This document shows positions 36,488 through 45,537 of a DNA stretch of 64,000 bases, piece after piece. The DNA comes from Bradyrhizobium sp. MOS003 (lineage in GTDB: Bacteria > Pseudomonadota > Alphaproteobacteria > Rhizobiales > Xanthobacteraceae), in contig NZ_PYFW01000011.1 in the NCBI RefSeq assembly GCF_003020125.1, positions 1 to 64,000 of the forward strand. Reading direction: 5' to 3'. Under the pieces are notes generated by a model. It did not search any database. It was given only the letters and a program-made list of their open reading frames with translations, and was not told the DNA's origin. The translations under genes and the position numbers were made by a program. How positions within the stretch are numbered: position 1 is the first letter of the stretch; each line of letters starts with the position of its first letter.

Positions 36488-37501
36488 ATGGACGACCTGA
36501 AATCGATCATTGGAAAAGTGGCGACCGGCGCCAGCCTGTCGCGTGACGAAGCGGCTTCCGCCTTCGACGCCATGATGTCGGGCGAAGCCACGCCCTCGCA
36601 GATGGGCGGCCTGTTGATGGCGCTGCGGGTGCGCGGCGAAACCGTGGACGAGATCACCGGCGCTGTTACGGCGATGCGTTCCAAGATGCTGACCGTCACG
36701 GCTCCACCTGAAGCCATCGACATCGTCGGCACCGGCGGCGACGGCTCCGGCTCGGTCAACGTCTCGACCTGCGCCTCCTTCATCGTCTCGGGCGCCGGCG
36801 TGCCGGTGGCCAAGCACGGCAACCGCGCGCTGTCGTCACGCTCGGGCGCAGCCGACGTGCTTGCATCGCTCGGCGTGAAGATCGACCTCCGGCCCGAGCA
36901 GGTCGGGCATTGCGTGCGCGAATGCGGCATCGGCTTCATGTTCGCTCCTGCCCATCACCCGGCCATGAAGAATGTCGGCCCGACCCGGGTAGAGCTCGCG
37001 ACGCGCACGATCTTCAACCTGCTCGGCCCCCTGTCCAACCCGGCCGGCGTGAAGCGGCAGATGGTCGGCGTGTTCTCGCGGCAATGGGTGCAGCCGCTGG
37101 CGCAGGTGCTGAAGAACCTCGGCTCCGAATCCGCCTGGGTGGTGCACGGCTCCGACGGCCTCGACGAGATCACCCTCACCGGCCCGACCTTCGTATCCGC
37201 GCTCCACAATGGCGAGATCCGGAATTTCGAGGTGACGCCGGAGGACGCCGGCCTGCCGCCTTGCGACGCCGGCGCGCTCAAGGGCGGTGACGCCGACGCC
37301 AATGCAATCGCCTTGCAGAGCGTGCTCGACGGCAAGCCGAGCGCCTACCGCGACGTCGCGCTGATGAACGCCGCCGCCGCGCTGGTCGTGGCCGGCCGCG
37401 CCGAGGACCTCAAGGAGGGCGTCGCGATCGGCGCCCGGTCGATCGACAGCGGCGCGGCCAACGCGAAGTTGAAGCACCTGATCGCGGTCTCGAACGGCTG
37501 A
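36488..37501 (+). CDS. trpD: Anthranilate phosphoribosyltransferase
   Basis: 337 residues. It has the PRPP/anthranilate motifs DIVGTGGDGSGSVNVST, VAKHGNRALSSRSGAADVL, APAHHPAMKNVGPTRVEL and FNLLGPLSNPA. It transfers phosphoribose to anthranilate in tryptophan synthesis. Seven bases separate it from trpC. No trpG is beside it, consistent with the fused TrpE(G) of rhizobia being elsewhere. Confidence 0.97.
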   Translation: MDDLKSIIGKVATGASLSRDEAASAFDAMMSGEATPSQMGGLLMALRVRGETVDEITGAVTAMRSKMLTVTAPPEAIDIVGTGGDGSGSVNVSTCASFIVSGAGVPVAKHGNRALSSRSGAADVLASLGVKIDLRPEQVGHCVRECGIGFMFAPAHHPAMKNVGPTRVELATRTIFNLLGPLSNPAGVKRQMVGVFSRQWVQPLAQVLKNLGSESAWVVHGSDGLDEITLTGPTFVSALHNGEIRNFEVTPEDAGLPPCDAGALKGGDADANAIALQSVLDGKPSAYRDVALMNAAAALVVAGRAEDLKEGVAIGARSIDSGAANAKLKHLIAVSNG

Positions 37502-37508
37502 GCCTGAC

Positions 37509-38330
37509 ATGTCGGACATCCTCACCAAGATCGAAGCCTACAAGCGCGAAGAGATCGCCGCCGCCAAGCGTGCGCAGCCGCTGTCGGCCGTCGAGGCGAA
37601 GGCCAAGGCGCAGGCCGCGCCGCGCGGCTTCGTGCGCGCGATCAAGGCCAAGCACGCCAAGGGCGACTACGCGCTGATCGCGGAGGTGAAGAAAGCCTCG
37701 CCGTCGAAAGGGCTGATCCGCGCCGATTTCGATCCGCCCCAGCTCGCCAAGGCCTATGAAGCCGGCGGCGCGGCCTGCCTATCGGTGCTGACCGACACGC
37801 CCTCGTTCCAGGGGCATCTGGACTTCATGGTGGCGGCGCGCGCGGCGACGTCATTGCCGGTGCTGCGCAAGGATTTCATGTTCGACACCTATCAGGTGGT
37901 CGAGGCCCGCGCCCACGGCGCCGATTGCATCCTGATCATCATGGCCGCGCTCGATGATGCCACCGCCAAAGATCTCGAAGAAGCCGCAATCGCCTACGGC
38001 ATGGACGTGCTGATCGAGATCCACGACCGCGCCGAGCTCGACCGCGCGCTCAAGCTCCGCTCGCCGATGATCGGGGTCAACAACCGCAATCTTCGCACCT
38101 TCGAGACCACGCTCGCGACCAGCGAAATGCTGGCACCGCTGATCCCCAGGGAACGGCTGATGGTCGGCGAGAGCGGCATCTTCACGCCTGCCGATCTCGC
38201 CCGGCTCGAGCGCGTCGGCATGTCGACCTTCCTGGTCGGCGAGAGCCTGATGCGGCAAGCCGACGTCACCGCAGCGACGCGCACGCTGCTCGCGCGCGAG
38301 ACGACGGCGCGCGCGACGGGCACCCGCTGA
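37509..38330 (+). CDS. trpC: Indole-3-glycerol phosphate synthase
   Basis: 273 residues, TIM barrel. The motifs LIAEVKKASPSKGLIR (catalytic Lys), SVLTDTPSFQGHLD, LPVLRKDFMFDTYQV, GVNNRNLRTFETTL and VGESGIFTPADL are canonical. It closes the indole ring in tryptophan synthesis. It is monofunctional, not fused to TrpF. Its stop is followed by one base and then the moaC ATG. Confidence 0.97.
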   Translation: MSDILTKIEAYKREEIAAAKRAQPLSAVEAKAKAQAAPRGFVRAIKAKHAKGDYALIAEVKKASPSKGLIRADFDPPQLAKAYEAGGAACLSVLTDTPSFQGHLDFMVAARAATSLPVLRKDFMFDTYQVVEARAHGADCILIIMAALDDATAKDLEEAAIAYGMDVLIEIHDRAELDRALKLRSPMIGVNNRNLRTFETTLATSEMLAPLIPRERLMVGESGIFTPADLARLERVGMSTFLVGESLMRQADVTAATRTLLARETTARATGTR

Positions 38331-38331
38331 C

Positions 38332-38847
38332 ATGGCGCGCAAAAATATGGCGCGCAAGCCGCCCAAGAAGACCGTCCCGGCCCTCACCCATATCGGCGCC
38401 TCCGGCGAGGCGCGGATGGTCGACGTCTCCGACAAGCCGGCGACCGAGCGGCTTGCGGTCGCGGAAGGCCGCGTCGTCATGACCAAGGCGACGCTCGACC
38501 TGATCGTCTCCGGCAATGCCAAGAAGGGCGACGTGCTAGGCACCGCCCGTATCGCCGGCATCATGGCCGCCAAGCGCACCTCGGAGCTGATCCCGCTCTG
38601 CCATCCGCTGGCGCTGTCGAAAGTGACGCTCGATATCGAGCCCGACGTGAAATTGCCGGGCTGCCTCGTTCGCGCGAGCGTGAAGGTCACGGGCCCGACC
38701 GGCGTCGAGATGGAGGCTCTCACGGCCGTCTCGGTCGCCTGCCTCACCATCTACGACATGATCAAGGCGGTCGAGCGCGGCGTGCGCATCGAGGGCATCC
38801 ATCTGGTCGAGAAGCTCGGCGGCAAGTCCGGCCACTACCGCGCCTGA
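38332..38847 (+). CDS. moaC: Cyclic pyranopterin monophosphate synthase
   Basis: 171 residues. A short basic N-terminus precedes the MoaC core: MVDVSDKPATERLAVAEGRV, IAGIMAAKRTSELIPLCHPL (active-site His), GVEMEALTAVSVACLTIYDM and the C-terminal KLGGKSGHYRA. It completes cPMP formation in molybdenum cofactor synthesis. It is coupled to trpC. In relatives as I recall them moeA comes next; here about 10.7 kb intervenes. Confidence 0.97.
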   Translation: MARKNMARKPPKKTVPALTHIGASGEARMVDVSDKPATERLAVAEGRVVMTKATLDLIVSGNAKKGDVLGTARIAGIMAAKRTSELIPLCHPLALSKVTLDIEPDVKLPGCLVRASVKVTGPTGVEMEALTAVSVACLTIYDMIKAVERGVRIEGIHLVEKLGGKSGHYRA

Positions 38848-38861
38848 CTGCGCAATCCGCT

Positions 38862-39455
38862 CTATTTCGCCTCGCGCTGCCGCTCGCGATAAGCGCGCGT
38901 CTTCATCCGGTTGCCGCATAGCGTCGACATGCACCACCGCCGCGTCGATGGTTTCGACCGGTCGAAAAACACCCTGCGGCATTCCTCCGACGCGCACATC
39001 TTCAGCCGGTCCAGCGTTCCCAAGAGGGTTGCGTCATGAAGCTCGATCGCGATGGCCGACAGGCCGGCGAGCGCATCTTCGCGCGCTGCTGACAGCGTCG
39101 CGCCGCGGCCTGCGTGCGCCTCGACCCGCAATGGAAACGGCGCCAGAGCGTCATTGAGCGTGCCCAGAACGCTCTTATTCCGGAGCCGCTCGCTCGGTTC
39201 ACGCTGCAGATAGGCACGCAAGGCTTCGCGCATCCTCAGCGCAGTCTCGAACATTGCGGGCGTGACATGGCCGCCCTTGGCGCCAAGGCCGCGTTCCCGC
39301 ATCCAGTCCGCCAAGTCCTTCGGGCCGCCAAGCGCATCGCTCTCCGGGTGCTCCACGCCGAAATGCGTGAAGTGGCGAACATCGAGCGTGTTGGCGAAAT
39401 CGTAGAGGTTCGCCAACGCGTCGGGAACCTGGAATTTGCGCGACTCTTTCGACAT
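38862..39455 (-). CDS. CGNR zinc-finger transcriptional regulator
   Basis: 197 residues. The N-terminal ABATE-like region (about 1-145) is the usual ligand-sensing part. The C-terminal CGNR zinc finger (about 153-192) has CASEEC, then WCMSTLCGNRMKTRAYRER, containing the CGNR signature and four cysteines. It is divergent from the amidase/MFS pair, and the shared 138-base spacer holds two related palindromes, so it is probably their autoregulated repressor. The ATG at 39455 has GGAG five to six bases upstream. Confidence 0.9.
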   Translation of the reverse strand: MSKESRKFQVPDALANLYDFANTLDVRHFTHFGVEHPESDALGGPKDLADWMRERGLGAKGGHVTPAMFETALRMREALRAYLQREPSERLRNKSVLGTLNDALAPFPLRVEAHAGRGATLSAAREDALAGLSAIAIELHDATLLGTLDRLKMCASEECRRVFFDRSKPSTRRWCMSTLCGNRMKTRAYRERQREAK

Positions 39456-39476
39456 CGAAACTCCAAAAATTGGAAC

Positions 39477-39499
39477 ACCAGTAAAACATATTTACTGGT
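39477..39499. promoter_or_regulatory. Operator palindrome 1 (CGNR side)
   Basis: ACCAGTAAA (39477-39485), a five-base spacer and TTTACTGGT (39491-39499) make a perfect inverted repeat 21 bases upstream of the regulator ATG. It shares the half-site ACCAGTA with the second palindrome 37 bp away (centre to centre). A perfect TTGACA begins at its right edge (39499-39504), probably part of the amidase promoter. Confidence 0.75.
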
Positions 39500-39511
39500 T
39501 GACAGCAAGCA

Positions 39512-39538
39512 ACACCTGTATTTTATCTATACTGGTGT
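39512..39538. promoter_or_regulatory. Operator palindrome 2 (amidase side)
   Basis: ACACCTGTA (39512-39520), nine bases and TACTGGTGT (39530-39538) form a 9-bp inverted repeat with one mismatch. It overlaps an AT-rich stretch with TATCTA and TATACT hexamers that could be the -10 of the promoter whose TTGACA is at 39499. Binding here would block the amidase promoter. Confidence 0.7.
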
Positions 39539-39593
39539 CTGACGATCCTTCGGGGTCAAGCGCCTCTGCAACAATTGAATGGAGAACCGAGCC

Positions 39594-41009
39594 GTGGCCG
39601 ACGCCCTGCACTATCTCGAACTCACCACGCTCGCAGCACGCCTCAAGGCGCGCGAAATCTCGGCGCTGGAAGTGACGCGCGCGCAACTTGACCGGATCGA
39701 TTCCATTGACCGCGATCTCAACAGCTACGTTCACGTGATGGCGGAAACGGCCATGGCCGAAGCGGAGACCGCGGACGCGGACATCGCGCAGGGCCGGTAT
39801 CGGGGGCCCCTGCATGGCGTGCCGATTGCGCTCAAGGACCTGTTCTGGACCGAAGGCGTTCCGACGGCGGCGGGCACCACGCTTCATCGCGACTTTCGTC
39901 CCAGTGAAGACGCAACCGTCGTGCGCCGGCTCAAGAACGCGGGCGCCGTGATCCTTGGCAAGGTGCAACTCACCGAGGGCGCCTATGCCGATCACCATCC
40001 GCTAGTGAAACCGCCGAAGAATCCATGGAATGCGAATTACTGGCCGGGTATCTCGTCGAGCGGCTCGGCGGTCGCGACGGCTGCCGGACTTTGCTTCGGC
40101 TCACTCGGCTCCGACACCGGCGGTTCGATCCGCTGGCCCTGCGCCGCCAACGGCCTTACCGGATTGAAGCCGAGTTGGGGCCGCGTCAGCCGGCACGGCA
40201 CCTTCGAGCTCGCCGCGACGCTCGACCATGTCGGACCGATCGGCCGCAGTGCGGCCGACGCCGGCGCGCTGCTCGGCATCATCGCCGGACACGATCCGAA
40301 CGACCCGACATCGCTGATCGATCCGGTGCCCGACTATCTGGCCGCCGCCGCACAGGACGTGCGGGGCTTGCGGATCGGCGTCGATCCTGCCTGGAACAGC
40401 GAGGACGTGGACGTTGCGACCCAGCTGGTGCTGGCGGAAGCCCTTGATGCTTTCCGCGCGCTTGGCACCGACACCGTCAATGTCCGATTTCCCGACGTCA
40501 CGCAGACGATCGCCGACTGGACGCCGAACTGTGCGGTGGAAGCTACGGTCGCTCATGAGGCGACCTATCCCGCCCGCAAGGATGAGTATGGTCCGATCCT
40601 CGCCTCCGTGATCGAGTCCGGCCGCACTCTCTCTGCTCTCGACTATCAAAAGATCCTGCTGCGGCGGCTGGCGCTGCGCGGCCGGGTGACTGCGCTGTTC
40701 GAGACCATCGACCTGCTGCTGATCCCGGTGCACCCGTTTTCGCCAGTGACGCTTGCCATGATCCGGACGCTCGGCGAACAGCCGGATCTGATCGCGAAGC
40801 TGCAGCGCTACACCTGCCCGTTCGACATGACCGGTCATCCCACCATCACGCTGCCGGGTGGTGCGTCCGCGGAGGGGCTGCCGATCGCGTTCCAACTCGT
40901 CGCCGCCCATCTGGACGAGGCCACGCTCGTGCGTGCCGGCGCGGCCTTCCAGCGGGCCACGTCCTGGCATCGTCGCCATCCTTCCCTCGCCTCGCGGAGG
41001 CAGCATTGA
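39594..41009 (+). CDS. Amidase signature family hydrolase
   Basis: 471 residues if started at GTG 39594 (MADALHYLELT), where GGAG precedes by nine bases; an in-frame ATG at 39579 lacks a ribosome site. The Ser-cisSer-Lys triad is present: Lys in VPIALKDLF (about K81), cis-Ser in GISSSGSAVA (about 155-156), and nucleophile Ser in GSDTGGSIRWP (about S178). It cleaves a small amide to acid and ammonia; the substrate is not predictable. It overlaps the MFS gene by four bases and is divergent from the CGNR regulator, forming a compact uptake-and-hydrolysis unit. Confidence 0.92.
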   Translation: MADALHYLELTTLAARLKAREISALEVTRAQLDRIDSIDRDLNSYVHVMAETAMAEAETADADIAQGRYRGPLHGVPIALKDLFWTEGVPTAAGTTLHRDFRPSEDATVVRRLKNAGAVILGKVQLTEGAYADHHPLVKPPKNPWNANYWPGISSSGSAVATAAGLCFGSLGSDTGGSIRWPCAANGLTGLKPSWGRVSRHGTFELAATLDHVGPIGRSAADAGALLGIIAGHDPNDPTSLIDPVPDYLAAAAQDVRGLRIGVDPAWNSEDVDVATQLVLAEALDAFRALGTDTVNVRFPDVTQTIADWTPNCAVEATVAHEATYPARKDEYGPILASVIESGRTLSALDYQKILLRRLALRGRVTALFETIDLLLIPVHPFSPVTLAMIRTLGEQPDLIAKLQRYTCPFDMTGHPTITLPGGASAEGLPIAFQLVAAHLDEATLVRAGAAFQRATSWHRRHPSLASRRQH

Positions 41010-42262
41010 TCATTCGATCCAAGCTCGGTCAACGAAGCATTTTCCATGGCTGGTTCGTCGTCGCGGCGGCATTTGCCGTCATGTTCGTCGGCTTCGGCTC
41101 CGCCTACACGTTCAGCGCATTCCTCGAGCCACTCCAGCGCGATTTCGGCGCCTCGCGCGGTTCGATCTCGCTGGTGTTTTCAATCGCGGGCTTTCTGTAC
41201 TTCGCGCTCGGCCTCGTCAGCGGGCCACTCGCCGACCGATTTGGCTCGCGTCGGCTGGCGGTCGCCGGCATGATCCTGGTCGCGGTCGGACTTGCGGCCG
41301 CGAGCGCTGCCCGGTCTGTCGTCGAGGTCTATCTCGCCTACGGGCTCGGCGTCGGCCTCGGCGTCGGCTGCGCCTATGTCCCAGCCATCGGCGCGGTGCA
41401 ACGCTGGTTCGTCCGGCGCCGCGGCTTTGCGTCCGGGCTCGCTGTGAGCGGCATCGGGCTCGGCACGCTGGCCATGCCGCCGCTAGCCTCATTGCTGATC
41501 GCCTCGGTGGGCTGGCGCAGCGCCTACCTAGCGCTGGGCGCAATTGCGCTGGTGCTGGGAGGCGGGATGTCGCTGCTCATCGAGAACGATCCGAAGCAAC
41601 GCGGCCTCGGACCCGACGGCGATCCGGCCCCCGATGCCGCGAGCGCCAACAACGCCGGCGGCGAATCCGTGAGCGGGGCGATTCGGTCGACGCGGTTTGT
41701 CGCCCTCTACCTATCGTGTCTGGTCTGCTCGTTCGGAGCCTTCGTCCCGTTCGTCCATCTCGTGCCCTACGCGCGCGACCACGGGGTCGCGGGGTCCGCT
41801 GCCGTGCTGCTGCTCGGCGTGATCGGAGCCGGCAGCACCGCAGGCCGCTTCTTTCTCGGCGCACTCGCCGACCGGATGGGCCGCGACCGCTCGCTGATCA
41901 TGGTCCTGACCGGAATGGCGCTCGCGATGGTGATCTGGGCCATTGCCGCTGATATCTGGACGCTCGCCGCTTTTGCCTTCATCTACGGTGTGTTCTACGG
42001 CGGCTGGGTCGCGGTGCTGCCCTCTGTGATCATGGACTATTTTGGCGGACGCAATGTCAGCGGAATCATCGGAATTCTCTACACCAGCGTGGCGTTCGGC
42101 ACGCTGATTGGTCCGAGTGCAGCCGGCTTCGCCTACGACGTCAACCACAGCTACACGATGCCGATACTGATCGGTGCCGCCGCGAACATCGTCGCGGCGC
42201 TGATCGTGTTGGCGATACTGGCGCGCGCCAGAACCCGCGCGATCAGCGCAGCGACGTGCTGA
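41006..42262 (+). CDS. MFS transporter, monocarboxylate-type
   Basis: 418 residues, about 12 TM helices, with TTG start at 41006 supported by GGAGG five bases upstream and a four-base TTGA overlap with the amidase stop. GPLADRFGSRRLAVAG is the loop 2-3 motif, and FHGWFVVAAAFAVMF plus the overall pattern resemble the oxalate/monocarboxylate MFS group. It probably imports the amide or exports the acid product. Its last 20 bases overlap the 3-prime end of the convergent Flp pilin gene. Confidence 0.9.
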   Translation: MIIRSKLGQRSIFHGWFVVAAAFAVMFVGFGSAYTFSAFLEPLQRDFGASRGSISLVFSIAGFLYFALGLVSGPLADRFGSRRLAVAGMILVAVGLAAASAARSVVEVYLAYGLGVGLGVGCAYVPAIGAVQRWFVRRRGFASGLAVSGIGLGTLAMPPLASLLIASVGWRSAYLALGAIALVLGGGMSLLIENDPKQRGLGPDGDPAPDAASANNAGGESVSGAIRSTRFVALYLSCLVCSFGAFVPFVHLVPYARDHGVAGSAAVLLLGVIGAGSTAGRFFLGALADRMGRDRSLIMVLTGMALAMVIWAIAADIWTLAAFAFIYGVFYGGWVAVLPSVIMDYFGGRNVSGIIGILYTSVAFGTLIGPSAAGFAYDVNHSYTMPILIGAAANIVAALIVLAILARARTRAISAATC

Positions 42263-42407
42263 TCGCGGTAAATTTGCTGTTGAGCTTGGAGCCCATGCCG
42301 TTCACGACGGTGATGATGGCCAGCGCGATGCCGGCCGCGATCAGGCCGTACTCGATTGCGGTTGCCCCACTCTCGTCGGCAAGGAAGTTCTTCAGGGTGT
42401 TTTTCAT
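42243..42407 (-). CDS. Flp/Fap-type pilin
   Basis: 54 residues from ATG at 42407. Short charged leader, then SGATAIEYGLIAAGIALAII, the Flp type IVb hallmark (G/A-x4-E-Y hydrophobic start), ending FTAISTSLR. It is processed by a TadV-like prepilin peptidase and assembled by Tad machinery, none of which is here, so it is an orphan pilin copy. Its 3-prime end overlaps the MFS gene. Confidence 0.92.
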   Translation of the reverse strand: MKNTLKNFLADESGATAIEYGLIAAGIALAIITVVNGMGSKLNSKFTAISTSLR

Positions 42408-42716
42408 CGTTGCGTCCTCTCTGTGTCGTCGGCAGGCATCTCGCAAATCACGTGCCAATGCCGATGTGAGGATCGCCAACACCTTAGATGGTTAGGCCTT
42501 GGTTGATTGTGGCGCGCCGGCAGGAATTGACCGGCACCCTCGCATGCTCCGGCAATTCCTGCCCGCCGTATCGCCGCGCCTCGATTGCATTTGCGCGGGA
42601 ACGTTCACCCGGAGTTAACCGCGCTTCCTAACTTTGCCTCCACACCGTTCCCGTAAACCAACGGATGTTCTCGGGGCCAAGAATTGATCCTGACGTGTGC
42701 ACGGCAATGATCCAGC

Positions 42717-45449
42717 ATGATGACGAGATTCGGCAGCCGCCTCTTTGATCACGCCTTCGTGCGCAGCGGACCGATCCGCTGGCTGGTGGTGGGCGGCGCC
42801 CTGCTGATCGCGGCCATCGCCATTGGCTCGGTCCTGATGGCGCAGAATTTCCGCGAGCGGGCGCTGCGCAACTCCAGCCGCGAACTCGAAAACACCGTGC
42901 TGCTGCTCGCCCACCATTTCGATCAGCAATTGCAGGATTTCGCGGTCATCCAGAAGGACTTCGTCGATCAGGTCCGCACGACCGGAATCGCGGCCAGGGA
43001 GGACTTTCGCAAGCGCTTCTCCGGCCAGGACGTCCACCGGATGTTGCGCTCGAAGATCGAGGCCCTGCCCTACATCGGCGACGTCAACATCGTCGATGCC
43101 GAAGGCAATCTGATCAACTCGTCGTCGACATGGCCGACTCCAAAGCTGAACCTTGCCGATCGCGCCTATTTTCGCACCTTCAAGTACGATCCCAATTCGC
43201 CCGATGTCCTGATCCAGCCGTTGCACAGTCGCATCTCGGGCGCATGGACCGTCGTGATCGTACGCAGGATCGTCGGGCCGAACGGCGAATTCCTGGGTGC
43301 CGTCGGACGCGGGATCGATCCCGCCAAATTCGAGAAATTCTTCGCCACCGTCGTGCTCGGCGAAGGCGCGACGATCTCGATGCTGCATCGCGACGGCACG
43401 TTGCTCGCCCGCTATCCCCATTCCAGCGAATTGATGGGGCGGAACTTCAAGACCGGTTCGTTCGAACAGCAGAGAGTCTTCGACCTCGATCGCTACGCCG
43501 GACGATTCATGAGCCCCGTCGACGGCGAAGACCGGCTGATCTCCTCGCGCGCCCTTCCCCACTTTCCGATCCTGATGATGGCCACCACGACGCGCGCCTC
43601 CGCCCTGACGGACTGGCGCGAGCAGATCGGCATACTGATCTCGGTCGCGGGCGCCTCCGCACTCGCCATCGCGGGCGTGCTGATCGCCGTCGTGCGCAAG
43701 CTGCTCGAGCAGCACCGCGCTTCGCGCGAGCGGCTGACGCTGGAGAAACTGCGGCTGGACCGCGCTGTCAACAACATGACGCAGGGCCTCTTGCTGTTCG
43801 ACGCCGAGCGGCGGCTGGTGGTCTGCAACCAGCGCTACCTCGAAATGTACGGATTGTCGGCCAAGATCGTGAAGCCCGGCTCGAGCTTCCACGACATCAT
43901 CGCCCATCGCAAGGCGACCGGCTCGTTCACGGGCGACGTCGACGACTATGTCGCGCGCGTGCTGAAGGGCATCCATGCGCGCAACTCCATGGTGGTCGAC
44001 ACCTCCGACGGCCGCTCGATCCACATCCTCAATGAGCCGCTCGCGGACGGCGGCTGGGTGGCGACCCATGAGGACATCACCGAGCGCCGGCGCATCGAGG
44101 AGCGCATCACCCACCTCGCCCATTACGACGCGCTGACGGACCTCCCCAACCGCACCATGTTCCACGAGCACCTGCGCGCAGAGCTGGCCGCTGTCGGCCA
44201 TGACGAACAGATCGCGGTGCATTACATCGACATCGACGAATTCAAGGGCGTCAACGACGCGCTCGGCCATCTCGTCGGCGACGAGCTGTTGAAATCAGTT
44301 GCCGCGAGTCTGCGCCGCTGTGCGGCCCCGACGGATTTCGTGGCGCGGCTCGGCGGCGACGAATTCGCCATCGTCCAGAGCGCGGTGACGTCGCGGGACC
44401 AGGTCGACGAGCTCGTCGCGCGGATCTTCGCGGCCATCCGCGCGCCGTTCGACTGCATGGGCCATCATCTCACCACCGATGCCAGCGTCGGCATCGCGCT
44501 CGCGCCGGAACACGGCACTGCGCTCGACCAGATTCTCAAGAACGCCGACATGGCGATGTACGCCGCCAAGTCCGCCGGACGCCGCACCTATCGGTTCTTC
44601 GAGCCGGAGATGGATGCCAAGGTGCGCGAGCGCCGGCAGATCGAGAGCGACCTGCGCCAGGCCATCGCCCAAGGGGGGCGCGATGGCGGCCTCGAGGTCC
44701 ATTACCAACCCTGCCTCAGCCTGAAGGATGATCGCATCACCGGCTGCGAGGCGCTGGTGCGCTGGCGCCATCCCGAGCGCGGCATGATCTCGCCGGCCGA
44801 GTTCATCCCGATCGCGGAAGATACCGGCCAGATCAACGAGATCGGCGAATGGGTGCTGGCGACCGCTTGCCGGGACGCGGCGAACTGGCCCGACGACATT
44901 CGCCTCGCCGTCAACGTTTCGCCGGTGCAGTTCAAGAGCGGCACGCTGGCCTTGAAGATCATGGCGGCGCTCGCCGCCTCCAACCTGCCGGCGAGCCGGC
45001 TCGAGCTCGAGATCACCGAGGCGGTGCTGATCCGCGACGACGACACCGCGCTGGCGATCCTGCACCAGCTCCGCGCCATCGGCGTGCGCATCGCGCTCGA
45101 CGATTTCGGCACCGGCTACTCCTCGCTGAGCTATCTGCACCGTTTCCCGTTCGACAAGATCAAGATCGACCGCTGCTTCGTCGACGACATCGCCGGCCCC
45201 GACGGCTCCGCCAGCATCGTCCAGGCCGTCGTCAATCTGGCGGCCGCGCGCCGCATGACCACCACGGCCGAGGGCGTCGAGACCGAGGAGCAGCAGCGCC
45301 TGCTCCGCGCGCTCGGCTGTTCGGAGATGCAGGGCTATCTGTTCAGCGCCGCGAAGCCCGCCGACAAGGTGCTGGAGCTGTTCGCGCTGCATCGCAGCCG
45401 GCTCACCCAGCGCGACGGTCACGCAAGCCGCCGCCGCGAGGCGGGTTAG
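42717..45449 (+). CDS. Membrane GGDEF-EAL protein with sensor and PAS domains
   Basis: 910 residues. TM1 at about 20-42; a periplasmic Cache/PDC-like sensor at about 43-303; TM2 at about 305-328; PAS at about 345-460 (NNMTQGLLLFDAERRLVVCN). The GGDEF domain has an intact active site (G546-G547-D548-E549-F550). The EAL domain starts with E678-A679-L680 and keeps ETAE-type residues (DDFGTGYSSLSYL, TAEGVETEEQ). Both diguanylate cyclase and phosphodiesterase activity are possible. It stands alone, with a bidirectional hairpin after it. Confidence 0.93.
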   Translation: MMTRFGSRLFDHAFVRSGPIRWLVVGGALLIAAIAIGSVLMAQNFRERALRNSSRELENTVLLLAHHFDQQLQDFAVIQKDFVDQVRTTGIAAREDFRKRFSGQDVHRMLRSKIEALPYIGDVNIVDAEGNLINSSSTWPTPKLNLADRAYFRTFKYDPNSPDVLIQPLHSRISGAWTVVIVRRIVGPNGEFLGAVGRGIDPAKFEKFFATVVLGEGATISMLHRDGTLLARYPHSSELMGRNFKTGSFEQQRVFDLDRYAGRFMSPVDGEDRLISSRALPHFPILMMATTTRASALTDWREQIGILISVAGASALAIAGVLIAVVRKLLEQHRASRERLTLEKLRLDRAVNNMTQGLLLFDAERRLVVCNQRYLEMYGLSAKIVKPGSSFHDIIAHRKATGSFTGDVDDYVARVLKGIHARNSMVVDTSDGRSIHILNEPLADGGWVATHEDITERRRIEERITHLAHYDALTDLPNRTMFHEHLRAELAAVGHDEQIAVHYIDIDEFKGVNDALGHLVGDELLKSVAASLRRCAAPTDFVARLGGDEFAIVQSAVTSRDQVDELVARIFAAIRAPFDCMGHHLTTDASVGIALAPEHGTALDQILKNADMAMYAAKSAGRRTYRFFEPEMDAKVRERRQIESDLRQAIAQGGRDGGLEVHYQPCLSLKDDRITGCEALVRWRHPERGMISPAEFIPIAEDTGQINEIGEWVLATACRDAANWPDDIRLAVNVSPVQFKSGTLALKIMAALAASNLPASRLELEITEAVLIRDDDTALAILHQLRAIGVRIALDDFGTGYSSLSYLHRFPFDKIKIDRCFVDDIAGPDGSASIVQAVVNLAAARRMTTTAEGVETEEQQRLLRALGCSEMQGYLFSAAKPADKVLELFALHRSRLTQRDGHASRRREAG

Positions 45450-45483
45450 GCCTAGCCGATCTGGAACGGGCATCCCCAAACGA

Positions 45484-45519
45484 AATCGCCCGGAAGCGGT
45501 CATCCGCTCCCGGGCGATT
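45484..45519. terminator. Bidirectional terminator between converging genes
   Basis: AATCGCCCGGAAGCGG (45484-45499) pairs with CCGCTCCCGGGCGATT (45504-45519), 16 bp with one G-T/A-C type mismatch and a TCAT loop. It lies between the converging GGDEF-EAL and protease genes. An A/T-rich flank exists on each side (CGAAAT, GTCTGAAAA). Confidence 0.8.
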
Positions 45520-45537
45520 GTCTGAAAACCACAGGGC

